Shown here one piece after another: positions 40,017 to 49,934 of a stretch of DNA of 64,000 nt. The translations under genes were made by a program, and so were the position numbers. The stretch spans positions 1 to 64,000 of the forward strand of contig NZ_QXGR01000003.1 of NCBI RefSeq assembly GCF_003604195.1, in the 5' to 3' direction. Numbering within the stretch: the first letter of the stretch is position 1; each line of letters opens with the position of its first letter. The stretch is from Simplicispira lacusdiani (GTDB lineage Bacteria; Pseudomonadota; Gammaproteobacteria; Burkholderiales; Burkholderiaceae_C). Under the pieces are notes generated by a model, which did no database searches, had not been told where the DNA came from, and saw only the letters and a program-made list of their open reading frames with translations.

Positions 40017-41252
40017 TCAGGAAGGACGCTTCATCTGGCACGAGGTGGGCGTGCTGGCCACATAGGGCTCGAAGTACTTCACGGGAACGAAGGTGTAGCC
40101 CGTGCCTTCGGAATCCAGCGGGTTCTTGCCGCCGGCCTTGTCCCACTTGGAGATGAACAGGCCCTGCTGGAGCTGGTGATCGGTCTTGCGCATCTCGACC
40201 TCGCCATTGAAGCTCTTGAACTTCATGCCTTCCAACGCGGCGGCGACCTTGGCCGGATCGGTGGACTTGGTCTTGACGAAGGCCTCGGACAGCATGGAGA
40301 AGGCGTGGTAGACAGCGCCGGTGTACATGTCGTCGTTGAACTTCTTCTTGTAGTCCACCACGATCTGGTTCAGCGGGCCGGGCAGGTTCATGTGGGCATA
40401 GGCCACCATGTACACGCGGCCGGCGGCAGCGGCGCCCATGGCGGTGGGACTGCCCGTGACGGAGCCGTAGTAGGTGTAGAAGTTGACGTTGCTCAGGCCC
40501 GCGTCGTTGGCGGCCTTGATCAGCAGTGCCAGGTCGGAGCCCCAGTTGCCGGTAACCACGCTGTCGGCGCCGGAGGCCTTGATCTTGGCGATGTAGGGCG
40601 CGAAGTCGCGCACCTGGGCCAGGGGGTGCAGGTCGTCGCCAACGACCTGGACATCAGGACGCTTGCGCTTGAGCATTTCCTTGGCGTTCTTGGAAACCTG
40701 GTGGCCGTGCGAGTAGTTCTGGTTGATCAGGTAGACCTTCTTGACCTCGGGCAGATCCTTCATGTAGGTCGTCAGCGCTTCCATCTTCATGGAGGTGTCG
40801 GCGTCCAGGCGGAAATGCCAGTAGCTGCACTTGCTGTTGGTCAGATCGGGATCGACAGCAGCGTAGTTCAGGTACAGCACTTCCTTGCCGGGGTTGCGGG
40901 CGTTGTGCTTTTCCAGCGCGTCGATGATGGCCAGCGCGGCACCGGAGCCGTTGCCCTGCACCACGAAGCGCACGCCCTGGTCCATGGCCGAGCGCAGGGC
41001 GCTGGAGGTTTCCTGGGGACTGAGCTTGTTGTCGATGCCGATGATCTCGAACTTCACGCCCGCGGCGTTCTTCTTGTTGAACTCTTCGGCGATGAACTGG
41101 AAGCTCTTGAGCTGGTTCGTGCCCACGGCCGCCATCAGGCCGGACAGCGGGTCGATCCAGGCGATCTTGACGGTTTCACCCTTTTGAGCAAAAGCGCCGC
41201 CAGCGCTCGCCAGGATTACGGAAGCAGCTACAGCCTTGATAGCAAATTTCAT
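40017..41252 (-). CDS. Liv-type periplasmic binding protein 1
   Basis: A 411-residue type-I periplasmic binding protein. A signal peptide ends near GGAFAQ; the mature part has VKIAWIDPLSGLMAAVG, a probable ligand stretch FVVQGNGSGAALAIIDAL and YTYYGSVTGSPTAMGAAAAGRVYM. It feeds LivHMGF. GGAG lies 8 bp before the ATG. Given the adjoining acyl-CoA ligase, a carboxylate is as likely a ligand as an amino acid. Confidence 0.88.
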   Translation of the reverse strand: MKFAIKAVAASVILASAGGAFAQKGETVKIAWIDPLSGLMAAVGTNQLKSFQFIAEEFNKKNAAGVKFEIIGIDNKLSPQETSSALRSAMDQGVRFVVQGNGSGAALAIIDALEKHNARNPGKEVLYLNYAAVDPDLTNSKCSYWHFRLDADTSMKMEALTTYMKDLPEVKKVYLINQNYSHGHQVSKNAKEMLKRKRPDVQVVGDDLHPLAQVRDFAPYIAKIKASGADSVVTGNWGSDLALLIKAANDAGLSNVNFYTYYGSVTGSPTAMGAAAAGRVYMVAYAHMNLPGPLNQIVVDYKKKFNDDMYTGAVYHAFSMLSEAFVKTKSTDPAKVAAALEGMKFKSFNGEVEMRKTDHQLQQGLFISKWDKAGGKNPLDSEGTGYTFVPVKYFEPYVASTPTSCQMKRPS

Positions 41253-41306
41253 GTTTTAGTCTCCAGTTGAATCAACAAAGCGCAGAGTACAGTGTTGCGG
41301 TGCATC

Positions 41307-41319
41307 ATCCCTCAGGGAT
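41307..41319. promoter_or_regulatory. Small palindrome upstream of binding protein 1
   Basis: ATCCCT-C-AGGGAT lies about 55 bp upstream of the binding-protein ATG, in the gap behind the acyl-CoA ligase gene. It is a possible operator; no clear -35/-10 pair was recognised around it. Confidence 0.3.
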
Positions 41320-41383
41320 TGTCCCTAGCACCTATCACACACGCGACTGCCGCGGCGCCCGGGCAGCGCCGCGGCCTTCCCAG

Positions 41384-43021
41384 TTACAGGCCCGGAAGCT
41401 TGTAATCCTTGAGCTGCTCGCGCAGCCGGGTCTTGAGCATCTTGCCGGTGGCGCCCAGCGGAATGGCGTCCACGAACACCACGTCGTCCGGGATCTGCCA
41501 CTTGGCCGTCTTGCCCTCGTAGAACTTCAGCAGCTCCTCGCGCGTCACCTCGGCGCCGGGCTTCTTCGTGACGGCGACGATCGGGCGCTCATCCCACTTG
41601 GGGTGCGGCATGCCGATGCAGGCGGCCATGGCGATGGCCGGGTGGGCCATGGCGATGTTCTCGATGTCGATGGAGCTGATCCATTCGCCACCCGACTTGA
41701 TCACGTCCTTGCTGCGGTCGGTGATCTGCATGAAGCCGTCGGCATCGATGGTCGCCACGTCGCCCGTGGGGAACCAGCCCCGGCCCTGCGCGTCCTTGAT
41801 GAGCGGGCTCTCGCCCTTGTAGTAGGTGTCGAGGATCCAGGGGCCGCGCACCAACAGGTCGCCGTAGGTCTTGCCATCCCAGGGCAGCTCCTCGCCGTCG
41901 CCGCCAACGATCTTCATGTCCACGCCGTAGATGGCGCGGCCCTGCTTCTGGCGCACCTTCATCTGCTCGTCCTTGGACAGGCCGAGCTGCTTGTTCTTGA
42001 GCGTGCACAGCGTGCCCAGCGGGCTCATCTCGGTCATGCCCCAGGCGTGCAGCACCTCCACGCCGTACTCTTCCTGGAAGGCGGTGATCATGGCCGGCGG
42101 GCAGGCCGAGCCGCCGATCACGGTGCGCGTGAGCGAGCTGAACTTCAGGCCGGCCGGCTTCATGTGCCCCAGCATCATCTGCCAGACCGTGGGCACGCCC
42201 GCGGCGTAGCTGACCTTCTCGGACTCGATCAGTTCATAGATCGACTTGCCATCCATCGCCGGGCCGGGGAACACCAGCTTGCAGCCGGTGAGCGCGGCCG
42301 AGTACGGAATGCCCCAGGCATTGACGTGGAACATGGGCACCACGGGCAGCACGGCGTCGCGGGCCGAGAGGCACATCACATCGGGCAGCGCCGCCGCATA
42401 GGCGTGCAGCGTGGTCGAACGGTGGCTGTACAGCGCGGCCTTGGGGTTGCCCGTGGTGCCGCTGGTGTAGCACATGCTCGAAGCGGTGTTCTCGTCGAAC
42501 ACGGGCCAGGCGTAATCCGACGACTGCGCGCCGATCCAGGCCTCGTAGCTGACCAGGCCGGGAACACCGCTATCGGCGGGCAGCTTGTCGGCATCGCACA
42601 GGGCCACCCACTTCTTCACCGTGGGGCACTTGGCGTGCACGGCCTGCACCAGGGGCAGGAAGGTCAGGTCGAAGCACAGGATCTGGTCTTCGGCGTGGTT
42701 GACGATCCAGGCGATCTGCTCGGGGTGCAGGCGCGGGTTGATGGTGTGCAAGATGCGGCCCGAGCCGGAGACGCCGAAGTACATCTCCATGTGGCGGTAG
42801 CCGTTCCAGGCCAGCGAGGCCACGCGGTCGCTGAACTGCAGGCCGTCGCGGTCCAGGGCGTTGGCCAGCTGGCGCGAGCGCGCGGCCAGGGCCTTGTAGG
42901 TGTAGCGGTGGATGTCGCCCTCCACGCGGCGCGAGACGATCTCGCCGTCGCCATGGTGGCGCTCGGCGAACTCGATCAACGAGGAAATCAGCAATGGCTG
43001 ACTCTGCATCAAACCCAGCAT
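41384..43021 (-). CDS. Long/medium-chain fatty acid-CoA ligase
   Basis: A 545-residue AMP-forming acyl-CoA synthetase. The P-loop [11 protein letters not shown], the aromatic motif [10 protein letters not shown], the hinge TGD...[24 protein letters not shown] and the catalytic Lys in GATGKMLK are present. It makes an acyl-CoA from a free acid, ATP and CoA. It lies between two binding-protein genes on the same strand as the Liv genes, suggesting that the imported substrate is an acid activated on entry. Confidence 0.92.
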   Translation of the reverse strand: MLGLMQSQPLLISSLIEFAERHHGDGEIVSRRVEGDIHRYTYKALAARSRQLANALDRDGLQFSDRVASLAWNGYRHMEMYFGVSGSGRILHTINPRLHPEQIAWIVNHAEDQILCFDLTFLPLVQAVHAKCPTVKKWVALCDADKLPADSGVPGLVSYEAWIGAQSSDYAWPVFDENTASSMCYTSGTTGNPKAALYSHRSTTLHAYAAALPDVMCLSARDAVLPVVPMFHVNAWGIPYSAALTGCKLVFPGPAMDGKSIYELIESEKVSYAAGVPTVWQMMLGHMKPAGLKFSSLTRTVIGGSACPPAMITAFQEEYGVEVLHAWGMTEMSPLGTLCTLKNKQLGLSKDEQMKVRQKQGRAIYGVDMKIVGGDGEELPWDGKTYGDLLVRGPWILDTYYKGESPLIKDAQGRGWFPTGDVATIDADGFMQITDRSKDVIKSGGEWISSIDIENIAMAHPAIAMAACIGMPHPKWDERPIVAVTKKPGAEVTREELLKFYEGKTAKWQIPDDVVFVDAIPLGATGKMLKTRLREQLKDYKLPGL

Positions 43022-43062
43022 GTGTGCTCCTTTAACAATGCCTTGAACAAAACCGTTCCATC

Positions 43063-44211
43063 CTAGCGGGTGAACTTCTCACCCTTGCCAATGATGGTCA
43101 AATCCACAAAACGCGACCCCTGGCGCACACCCTTGCCGTAGTCCACCTCGAACCCGCCGATGTCGACATGGCGCAGGGATTCCAGCGCCTGGATGAAGCG
43201 GGTGCGCGTCAGGTCCTTGCCCGCGCGGCGCAGGCCCTCCACCAGCACCTTGGCGTTGAGGTACGCCTCCAGGCCGATGAAGGACACGTTCTTCTCGAAA
43301 CCGCCTTTTTGCAGCGCCGCGCGGTATTCGCGCGCCAGCGGCATGCTCTGGCTCCAGGGGAAGGGCACCACCGAGGTCACCACCACGCCCACGCCGTCCT
43401 CGCCCAGCGCGCGCAGGGTGGCCTGGGTGCCCATGACGGACAGCGTATAGAAGCGCGCGCCCCGGCTGACCTTGCGGTAGGTCTTGATGAAGGACACCGT
43501 GGGCGCGCCGGCGGTGATCATGATGATGGCGTCGGGCTCGCTGGCGCTGAGCGTGGCCACGGCCTGCTGCGCATCGGACGAGTCGGCCTGGATGGGCGCA
43601 TCGGAATGCAGCTTGAGGCCGCGCTTTTCCATGGACTTGCGCACGCCGGCCAGCCCGTCCTTGCCGAAGCCGTTGTTCACCCACAGCACCGCGATGCGCG
43701 GCACGCCCAGGGTGGTGAGGTGCTGCACCAGTTTCTCGGCCTCGTCGCCATAGCTGGCGCGGATGTTGAACACATGGTCAAGCGCGGGCGTGCGCACCAG
43801 ATCGGCGCCGGTGAACGGCGAGACCAGGGGCACGGGTGGGTTCTCCTTGGCCAGCAGCGGCAGGATGGCCGCCACGTTGGCCGTGCCCGTGAGGTTGCAC
43901 AGGGCGAAGACGCCGTCCTCGGCAATCATCCTGCCCACGTTCTTCACGCTGTTGTCGGGCTTGTAGCCATCGTCCAGCGTGACCATGCGGATGCGCCGGC
44001 CATGCACGCCGCCCTGGGCATTCACGGCGTCGAAATACACCTTGGTGGCGTTCACCATGTCGGGCGCCATCTCGGCCAGCGGGCCGCTCAGGTCCAGCGA
44101 CTGGCCGAGCACGATTTCGCTGTCGCTCACGCCCTGGCTGGCGTGCAGCAGGCTCCAGGGCGCCAGCGCTGCCGCGCCCATCGCTCCGAGAAAGACTCTT
44201 TTGTTCAGCAT
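43063..44211 (-). CDS. Liv-type periplasmic binding protein 2
   Basis: A 382-residue type-I binding protein with a signal peptide (NKRVFLGAMGAAALAPWSLLHA) and the family's SEIVLGQSLDLSGPLAEM, LDDGYKPDNSVKNVGRMI and GKDGLAGVRKSMEKRGLKL. It is the first gene of the apparent seven-gene leftward unit ending in livF. The ATG at 44211 follows AGGAG; a much longer in-frame extension overlaps the divergent Crp/Fnr gene and is rejected. Confidence 0.88.
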   Translation of the reverse strand: MLNKRVFLGAMGAAALAPWSLLHASQGVSDSEIVLGQSLDLSGPLAEMAPDMVNATKVYFDAVNAQGGVHGRRIRMVTLDDGYKPDNSVKNVGRMIAEDGVFALCNLTGTANVAAILPLLAKENPPVPLVSPFTGADLVRTPALDHVFNIRASYGDEAEKLVQHLTTLGVPRIAVLWVNNGFGKDGLAGVRKSMEKRGLKLHSDAPIQADSSDAQQAVATLSASEPDAIIMITAGAPTVSFIKTYRKVSRGARFYTLSVMGTQATLRALGEDGVGVVVTSVVPFPWSQSMPLAREYRAALQKGGFEKNVSFIGLEAYLNAKVLVEGLRRAGKDLTRTRFIQALESLRHVDIGGFEVDYGKGVRQGSRFVDLTIIGKGEKFTR

Positions 44212-44270
44212 CCATTGCTCCTGTTCAAGGCCAGCGCAGTGTGCGCGGCGCCACGGCGAAATCCAACAGG

Positions 44271-44286
44271 TGTCGTTTGCCTGACA
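44271..44286. promoter_or_regulatory. Crp/Fnr-like palindrome in divergent promoter
   Basis: TGTCG-TTTGCC-TGACA lies in the 123-bp gap between binding protein 2 and the Crp/Fnr gene. The 5-N6-5 layout is that of Crp/Fnr-family sites, with 4 of 5 symmetric positions. It may let the regulator control both genes. Confidence 0.45.
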
Positions 44287-44334
44287 TTTGCCACGGGTTT
44301 TCCCGAGGGCCGCACGCACGGCGACAATCGGGCC

Positions 44335-45024
44335 ATGTTTGGCACCACCTCCCCCGCAGAACGCTTCATCGCCTGCCAGCCCTGGTTCGCCGGCCTGCCC
44401 CCGGAACTGCGCGAACAGGTGCGCGACAGCCTGTATGCCACCGAAGGCGCCAAGGGGGACGTGATGCTGCCCGCCGGCACGGCCGTGGAAGGCTGGCACG
44501 CCGTGCTCTCGGGCCTGGTGATGCTGCGCAGCCCCGGCGCGACGACGCAGCGCGCCTCGGCCTTCATCGGCATCCCCGACGGCGAATGGTTTGGCGAAGG
44601 CTCGGCCATGAAGCCCGAGCCCCGCAGGTACGACGTGGTGGCGCTGCGCCCCACGCAACTCATGTGCCTGCCCCTGCACCTGTTCGCCACGCTGCGCGAG
44701 ACCAGCCTGGCGTTCAACCAGTTCCTGGTGCAGCACCTGAACCTGCGGCTGGGCCAGGCCATGACCATCATCGAGGCCGGCCGCATGCGCTCGCCCGAGC
44801 ACCGCGTGGCGCTGTACCTCAGCCGCCTGTTCTGGCGCAGCACGCGCCGGCTCAATCTCACGCAGGAAGAGCTGGGCCAGCTCGCCGGGCTGTCGCGCCA
44901 GACGGTCAACCGCGTGCTGCGCGCGCTGGAGGCGGACGGCATCGTGTCGCTCGATTTCGGGCGCGTGGCCATCGTGGACGACGAGGCACTGGCAGCGCAC
45001 CTGGCCGCCACGGCATCGCACTGA
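44335..45024 (+). CDS. Crp/Fnr-family transcription regulator
   Basis: A 229-residue regulator with an N-terminal cyclic-nucleotide-binding-type beta roll (GDVMLPAGTAVEGWHAVLSGLVML, DGEWFGEGSAM) and a C-terminal winged helix (RRLNLTQEELGQLAGLSRQTVNRVLRALEADGIV). The Cys cluster of FNR is missing. The cNMP phosphate-binding 'GE..' with following Arg is only partly recognisable, so the ligand is unknown. It is divergent from the Liv/ligase unit and probably regulates it. Confidence 0.88.
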   Translation: MFGTTSPAERFIACQPWFAGLPPELREQVRDSLYATEGAKGDVMLPAGTAVEGWHAVLSGLVMLRSPGATTQRASAFIGIPDGEWFGEGSAMKPEPRRYDVVALRPTQLMCLPLHLFATLRETSLAFNQFLVQHLNLRLGQAMTIIEAGRMRSPEHRVALYLSRLFWRSTRRLNLTQEELGQLAGLSRQTVNRVLRALEADGIVSLDFGRVAIVDDEALAAHLAATASH

Positions 45025-45045
45025 TTCACGGCAGCGGCCACCGCG

Positions 45046-46758
45046 CTACTCCACGCCCAGGCGCACGGCCTGCAGGTCCGCATCGAACACCAGCCTGCGC
45101 GGCCACGGCTGCCAGTCCAGGCCCACGGTGGCGTTGCCCGGGTTGCCGGTGCGCATGAAGGCGCTGACGCTGTCCATCATGGCTTTCGACAGCGCCAGGC
45201 GTCCCGGCTCATTGGCGCGGCTGTTGGTCGCGCGGGAGAACACCGAGGGGCCGAAGTTGCCGAACAGGAAAGGCAGGTCGAACGCATGCGCCGCGCCGTA
45301 CACCTCGTTCCAGGGCGCGGGCTGCCGGGCCCAGTCGAACCGGTAGCTCCACACCTGGGCCTGCTGGCCGCGCAGCGTGTTCATCAGGCTGTCGCGGCTG
45401 GGGTCGAAGAACCGGCTGGCCAGCAGCCGCGTGCGCACGTCGTAGCCCGTGCCCGGCGCGTTCACCGGCAGGTAGGAGGCATCGAGGATGTCGGCCGCCA
45501 CGAGCCCGACCGGGGCGTCGGGGTCGAAGCGCTGCATCATCGCGAAGCGCTGCGCATCGTTGATCTTCATGCCCGGCTTGCCGCCCAGCAATGCCAGGAA
45601 CGGCGCGAACAGCTTGCCCTCTTCCGCCGTGTAGCCCGTCAGCACGGGCACCCGGTGGTAGCGTCCGGCCGCCATTTCGGCGATCGGGTCGGCAGGCACC
45701 ACCACGCCATCGGGAATGGGACCTGATCCGGCGAGGCCGTTCGCCAGCACCGTCTGCAGCAGCACTTTGGCATCCTTGCCGCGCAGGTAGCCTGCTTTCT
45801 GCGCGGGCGTCCAGCCCGCCACCAGGGCCTGCGCCTGCTCCAGCGTGGGCGCCAGTTGGTCGGACAAGGCAAGGTGGGCCAGCAGTCGCGCGGCCTGGGC
45901 CGCGTACTTGGCGGCCGGGTTCAGCGTGGGGATGCTGCCCGGCGGCAGGTTGGCCGGCAGCGAGATCCCGCCACTGACCGCGATCAGTTGGTGGAACAGG
46001 CCCCGGGCCTGCGGCGCCGTCAGCAGCGCCAGGGCGTTGATGGCGCCGGCGGACTGCCCCATCAGCGTGACATTGCCCGCATCGCCGCCAAAGCGGGCGA
46101 TGTTGTCCTGGATGAAGCGCAGCGCCTGGACATGGTCCAGCAGCGCATAGTTGCCGGTGGCGGGCTGCTGGCCCGCATGCAGCTCGGGCAGGTGCAGGAA
46201 GCCCAGCACGTCCAGGCGGTAGTTGGCCGTGACCACCACCGCATTGGCGCGGCGGGCCAGCGCGGCGCCGTCGTACACCGGGTCGGCGGTGTAGCCCGAT
46301 ATGGCGCTGCCCCCGTGCAGGAACAGCAGCACGGGCAGGCCGGCCTGGGCGTTCGCCGGGCGCCAGATGTTCAGGGTCAGACAGTCCTCGCTGCCCACGG
46401 GGGTGTTCAGCGTCTGGCCGATGGTGTCGTCGAAGCGGTTGTTCGCGCCCGGGCCATAGATGCGACCCATTTGCAGGCAGGCGCTGCCGAAACGCGTGGC
46501 GTCGCGCTCGCCGGGCCATGCCTCGGGCGCCACGGGCGGCTGCCAGCGCAGGTTGCCCACGGGGGGCTTGGCGAAGGGGATGCCTTTCCAGGCATAGGTG
46601 CCGCTGCGGGCGCTGTCGTCTTGCCCGCGCACCACGCCGTAACGGGTTTCGCGCACTTCGGGCGCGGCCTGCCGCGTGCCCATGCCCGCGCACCCCGCAA
46701 CCAGCACAGCGGCAAGCACGGCAGCCATGCGGCGCCCACACCAAAGATAATCGGCCAT
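45046..46758 (-). CDS. Type-B carboxylesterase, predicted lipoprotein
   Basis: A 570-residue carboxylesterase with a lipobox near residue 20 (LVAGCAG), so it is probably anchored in the membrane facing the periplasm. Features: GIPFAKPPVGNLRWQPP, SEDCLTLNIWRP, LLFLHGGSAISG, and the nucleophile elbow GQSAGA, with a later Glu and a His in YGAAHAFDLPFLFG. The ATG at 46758 follows GAGGAG. It is divergent from an AraC regulator and convergent with the Crp/Fnr gene (21-bp gap). Confidence 0.9.
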   Translation of the reverse strand: MADYLWCGRRMAAVLAAVLVAGCAGMGTRQAAPEVRETRYGVVRGQDDSARSGTYAWKGIPFAKPPVGNLRWQPPVAPEAWPGERDATRFGSACLQMGRIYGPGANNRFDDTIGQTLNTPVGSEDCLTLNIWRPANAQAGLPVLLFLHGGSAISGYTADPVYDGAALARRANAVVVTANYRLDVLGFLHLPELHAGQQPATGNYALLDHVQALRFIQDNIARFGGDAGNVTLMGQSAGAINALALLTAPQARGLFHQLIAVSGGISLPANLPPGSIPTLNPAAKYAAQAARLLAHLALSDQLAPTLEQAQALVAGWTPAQKAGYLRGKDAKVLLQTVLANGLAGSGPIPDGVVVPADPIAEMAAGRYHRVPVLTGYTAEEGKLFAPFLALLGGKPGMKINDAQRFAMMQRFDPDAPVGLVAADILDASYLPVNAPGTGYDVRTRLLASRFFDPSRDSLMNTLRGQQAQVWSYRFDWARQPAPWNEVYGAAHAFDLPFLFGNFGPSVFSRATNSRANEPGRLALSKAMMDSVSAFMRTGNPGNATVGLDWQPWPRRLVFDADLQAVRLGVE

Positions 46759-46874
46759 GTTTGTCTCCTCGGGGGTTTTGTGGAATGCTCGGCCCCCTGC
46801 CGAGGGGCCGCACGCGCTGTGCATCCGGCCTCGCCGCCGATTGTGCGAACCCCGAACCCATGTGCCGCTATCGC

Positions 46875-46892
46875 AACAGTGCCAAAACAGTG
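46875..46892 (+). promoter_or_regulatory. 11-bp-spaced direct repeats, candidate AraC site
   Basis: AACAGTG (46875-46881) recurs at 46886-46892, 11 bp start to start, one helical turn. AraC regulators commonly bind such repeated half-sites. It lies in the divergent gap of the carboxylesterase and AraC genes, 48 bp before the AraC ATG. Confidence 0.5.
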
Positions 46893-46939
46893 ACTTCAGA
46901 GCGCCAACCTAGTGTTCTCCCTGATACGGGAGGCCACCC

Positions 46940-47965
46940 ATGACGCCGCGCACGAGTTCCGCCGCCTGGGTGCGCGGCGTTGCCGACATGCTGGCCGCCG
47001 AGGGCCTGCCCGCCGCGGATCTGTGCGCCGAGGCGGACATCGATCTGCAGGCGCTGCAACAGCCCCACACCCGCGTGGACGTGGACCGCGTGAGCCTGCT
47101 GTGGGAATTGGCGGTGGCCCGCCATGGCAGACCCGGCCTGGGACTGGACCGGCACCTGACCGCGCGCTACGGCAACGTCGATCTGGTGGGCTACGCGCTG
47201 GCTTCCGGCCCCGATCTGCTGACGGGCTTCCGGCACCTGGAGCGCCACATGGCCGTCATCTCGGACGCCACCACCTTCGCCCTGCAGGGCGACCCGCGCG
47301 GTTACTGGCTGGTCTTGAGCCACATCGGCGCCACGCGGCCCATTCCGCGCCAACGCGTGGAATACGCCGTGCTCACCCTGCTGACCCTGTGCAACTGGCT
47401 CACGCGCCGGGAACTGGCGCCCCTGGCCGTCGAACTCATCACGCCGCCCCCGGCGGACGAGGCGCGCTACCGCGAGGCCTTCGGCCTGCTGCCGCGTTTT
47501 GGCCAGCCCGCCAATCGCTTCCTGCTGGCCGAAGCCGACCTGCGCGCCCCCATCCCCACCCACAACCCCAGCCTGTGGGCGCTGCACGAGCGCCTGGTCG
47601 AGACCGAACTCGACCAGCTGGGCCAGACCCTCGCCAGCACCCGTGTGCGCACCGAGATCGCCCGCACCCTGCACCTGGGCGAGCCGCGCCGCGAAGACGT
47701 GGCCGCCCGCCTGCACCTGACCGACCGCACCCTGCAGCGGCGCCTGCAGGCCGAATCGGTGTGCTTCCAGCAACTGCTGGACGACACCCGACGCGAACTG
47801 GCGCGCCAGTACCTCGCCAACGAACAGCACAGCCTGGCCGATGTGTCCGATCTGCTGGGTTTTTCCGACCCGAGCAACCTGTTCCGCGCCTGCAAGCGCT
47901 GGTTCGGCATGCCGCCCGGTCAGTACCGCAGCCGCCTGCTCGCCGCCCCCTCCGCCCCGGGATAG
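46940..47965 (+). CDS. AraC regulator with arabinose-binding-like domain
   Basis: A 341-residue regulator of the OruR/AraC type: an N-terminal 'arabinose-binding' helical domain (about 20-205, with [26 protein letters not shown]) and a C-terminal AraC helix-turn-helix ([15 protein letters not shown], then [33 protein letters not shown]). GGGAGG lies just before the ATG. The divergent carboxylesterase is the likely target. Confidence 0.9.
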   Translation: MTPRTSSAAWVRGVADMLAAEGLPAADLCAEADIDLQALQQPHTRVDVDRVSLLWELAVARHGRPGLGLDRHLTARYGNVDLVGYALASGPDLLTGFRHLERHMAVISDATTFALQGDPRGYWLVLSHIGATRPIPRQRVEYAVLTLLTLCNWLTRRELAPLAVELITPPPADEARYREAFGLLPRFGQPANRFLLAEADLRAPIPTHNPSLWALHERLVETELDQLGQTLASTRVRTEIARTLHLGEPRREDVAARLHLTDRTLQRRLQAESVCFQQLLDDTRRELARQYLANEQHSLADVSDLLGFSDPSNLFRACKRWFGMPPGQYRSRLLAAPSAPG

Positions 47966-48009
47966 CCCTGCGGCCCGCATGCATTGCGGTCCTGCGGGAC
48001 AATGGCCCG

Positions 48010-49503
48010 ATGAGCCCGCCCGACTTTGCCGCGCTGCCTGCCGTGGACACCGGCCTGACCTGGAACAACAGCTTCGCCGCGCTGGGTCCGGCGTTCTTCA
48101 CGCGCCTGGAACCACGCCCCCTGCCCGCGCCCTGCTTCGTGGCCGCCAGCCCTGGCGCGGCGGCGCTGCTGGGGCTGGACGCCGGCTGGCTGCAGTCCGA
48201 CGCGGCGCTGCGGCTGTTCAGCGGCAACGCCCTGCCCCAGGGCGGCGACCCGCTCGCCAGCGTCTACAGCGGGCACCAGTTCGGCATCTGGGCCGGCCAG
48301 TTGGGCGACGGCCGCGCCCTGCTGCTGGGCGAGGCGCAGACGCCGCAGGGCCCGCAGGAAATCCAGCTCAAGGGCAGTGGGCTCACGCCCTACTCGCGCA
48401 TGGGCGACGGGCGCGCGGTGCTGCGTTCAAGCATCCGCGAATTCCTCTGCAGCGAAGCCATGCACGCCTTGGGCATTCCCACGACGCGGGCGCTGTACCT
48501 TTGCGGCTCGCCCGAGCCGGTGCGCCGCGAGGCCATCGAGACCGCCGCCGTGGTGACGCGCGTGGCGCCCAGCTTCATCCGCTTCGGCCACTTCGAGCAT
48601 TTCGCGGCGCGCGGGCAGTTCGATGAACTGCGCCAGCTGGCCGACTACGTGATCGCCCGCTTCTACCCTGAGTGCCTGGACGGCGCGGGCTTCGGCGGCA
48701 ACCCCTACGCTGCCTTGCTGCAGGCCGTGAGCGAGCGCACCGCCGCCCTCGTCGCGCAATGGCAGGCCGTGGGCTTCTGCCATGGCGTGCTCAACACCGA
48801 CAACATGAGCATCCTGGGCCTGACCATCGACTACGGGCCGTTCCAGTTCCTCGACGCCTTCGACCCCGGCCATATCTGCAACCACAGCGACCAGCACGGC
48901 CGCTACGCCTTCGGGCAACAGCCCGGGGTGGTGTACTGGAACCTCTACCGCCTGGGCCAGGCGCTGCAGCCGCTGATCGGCGACCCGGCCATCGCCATGG
49001 CGGCGCTGGAATCGTTCAAGGCGCTGTACCCGGCCGAGTTCATCGCCCGCATGCGCGCCAAGCTGGGCCTGGCCACGGCGCACGAGGACGACGCTCCGCT
49101 GATCGATGCCATCCTGCACCTGCTGACCGACAACGCCGTGGACTACCCCATCTTCTGGCGCCGCCTGTCGCACGCCGTGGCTGGCGGCGACTTCGAGCCG
49201 GTGCGCGACCTGTTCGCCGATCGCGCCGGGCTTGACCGCTGGTTGCTAGCGTATCAAGAGCATGCAGCGCTTGATGGCAGGACGCTAGAGGCCGATTTGA
49301 TGCTCAGATCAAATCCCCGCTTCGTGCTGCGCAACCACCTGGGCGAGCAGGCCATCCGCGCGGCCGAGGCAGGGAATTTTTCCGAGGTCCACACGCTCCA
49401 AGCCCTGCTGGAACATCCGTTCGACGAACACCCCGGTTTCGAGGCGCATGCCGGCTTCCCCCCGGACTGGGCCCAGAACATCTCCATCAGCTGCTCATCA
49501 TGA
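48010..49503 (+). CDS. selO: Protein adenylyltransferase SelO
   Basis: A 497-residue SelO (YdiU) pseudokinase, which AMPylates protein Ser/Thr/Tyr residues and takes part in redox control. Motifs: [18 protein letters not shown], the Lys in [23 protein letters not shown] segment, [24 protein letters not shown] and the C-terminal Cys in SISCSS. Residues about 412-432 are encoded by a copy of the dispersed repeat. It overlaps msrB by 4 bp. Confidence 0.93.
   Translation: MSPPDFAALPAVDTGLTWNNSFAALGPAFFTRLEPRPLPAPCFVAASPGAAALLGLDAGWLQSDAALRLFSGNALPQGGDPLASVYSGHQFGIWAGQLGDGRALLLGEAQTPQGPQEIQLKGSGLTPYSRMGDGRAVLRSSIREFLCSEAMHALGIPTTRALYLCGSPEPVRREAIETAAVVTRVAPSFIRFGHFEHFAARGQFDELRQLADYVIARFYPECLDGAGFGGNPYAALLQAVSERTAALVAQWQAVGFCHGVLNTDNMSILGLTIDYGPFQFLDAFDPGHICNHSDQHGRYAFGQQPGVVYWNLYRLGQALQPLIGDPAIAMAALESFKALYPAEFIARMRAKLGLATAHEDDAPLIDAILHLLTDNAVDYPIFWRRLSHAVAGGDFEPVRDLFADRAGLDRWLLAYQEHAALDGRTLEADLMLRSNPRFVLRNHLGEQAIRAAEAGNFSEVHTLQALLEHPFDEHPGFEAHAGFPPDWAQNISISCSS
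49243..49303. repeat. Dispersed repeat copy 9, inside selO
   Basis: 'TTGCTAGCGTATCAAGAGCA', 'TGCAGCGCTTGATGGCAGGA', 'CGCTAGAGGCCGATTTGATG' follow the block order of the intergenic copies. It is entirely coding and frame-preserving. Confidence 0.7.
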
Positions 49504-49913
49504 CCTTCCCCATCCAGAAAACCGAGGCCGAATGGCAGGCGCTGCTGCGCGAGAAAGGCGCCGAGCCCGGCGCCTTCCAGGTCACCCGCCACGCGGCCAC
49601 CGAACGCCCCTTCACCGGCAAATACGAGGCCCACTGGGCGGACGGCAGCTACCACTGCATCTGCTGCGGCCACAAGCTGTTCGACGCGGCCGCCAAGTTC
49701 GACGCCGGCTGCGGCTGGCCCAGCTTTGCCCTGGCGGTTCCTGGGGCAATCCAGGAGATCACCGACCGCAGCCATGGCATGCTGCGCACCGAAACCGTTT
49801 GTGCACAATGCGGGGCGCACCTGGGCCATGTCTTTCCCGACGGCCCGGCCCCCACGGGCCTGCGCTACTGCATGAACTCGGCGTCGCTGGACTTCACCCC
49901 CGACGCCTCCTGA
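49500..49913 (+). CDS. msrB: Methionine-R-sulfoxide reductase B
   Basis: A 137-residue MsrB. The zinc-binding CxxC pairs are [11 protein letters not shown] and [12 protein letters not shown]; the catalytic Cys is in RYCMNSASL, and GCGWPSF is present. It reduces protein Met-R-oxide with thioredoxin. Its ATG overlaps the selO stop (ATGA), tying two redox-linked proteins together. Confidence 0.95.
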   Translation: MTFPIQKTEAEWQALLREKGAEPGAFQVTRHAATERPFTGKYEAHWADGSYHCICCGHKLFDAAAKFDAGCGWPSFALAVPGAIQEITDRSHGMLRTETVCAQCGAHLGHVFPDGPAPTGLRYCMNSASLDFTPDAS

Positions 49914-49934
49914 CCCGGCTCACCAGGCCCCACC

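Noticed and set aside
41350..41374. A 9-bp GC stem downstream of the acyl-CoA ligase as a terminator
   Set aside because: The stem (CCGCGGCGC with its complement) is good, but no T-run follows on the minus strand, so it cannot be called an intrinsic terminator. It may only slow polymerase.
43063..45021. A 652-codon frame extending binding protein 2 upstream
   Set aside because: It overlaps the divergent Crp/Fnr gene completely. The ATG at 44211 has AGGAG and opens a normal signal peptide.
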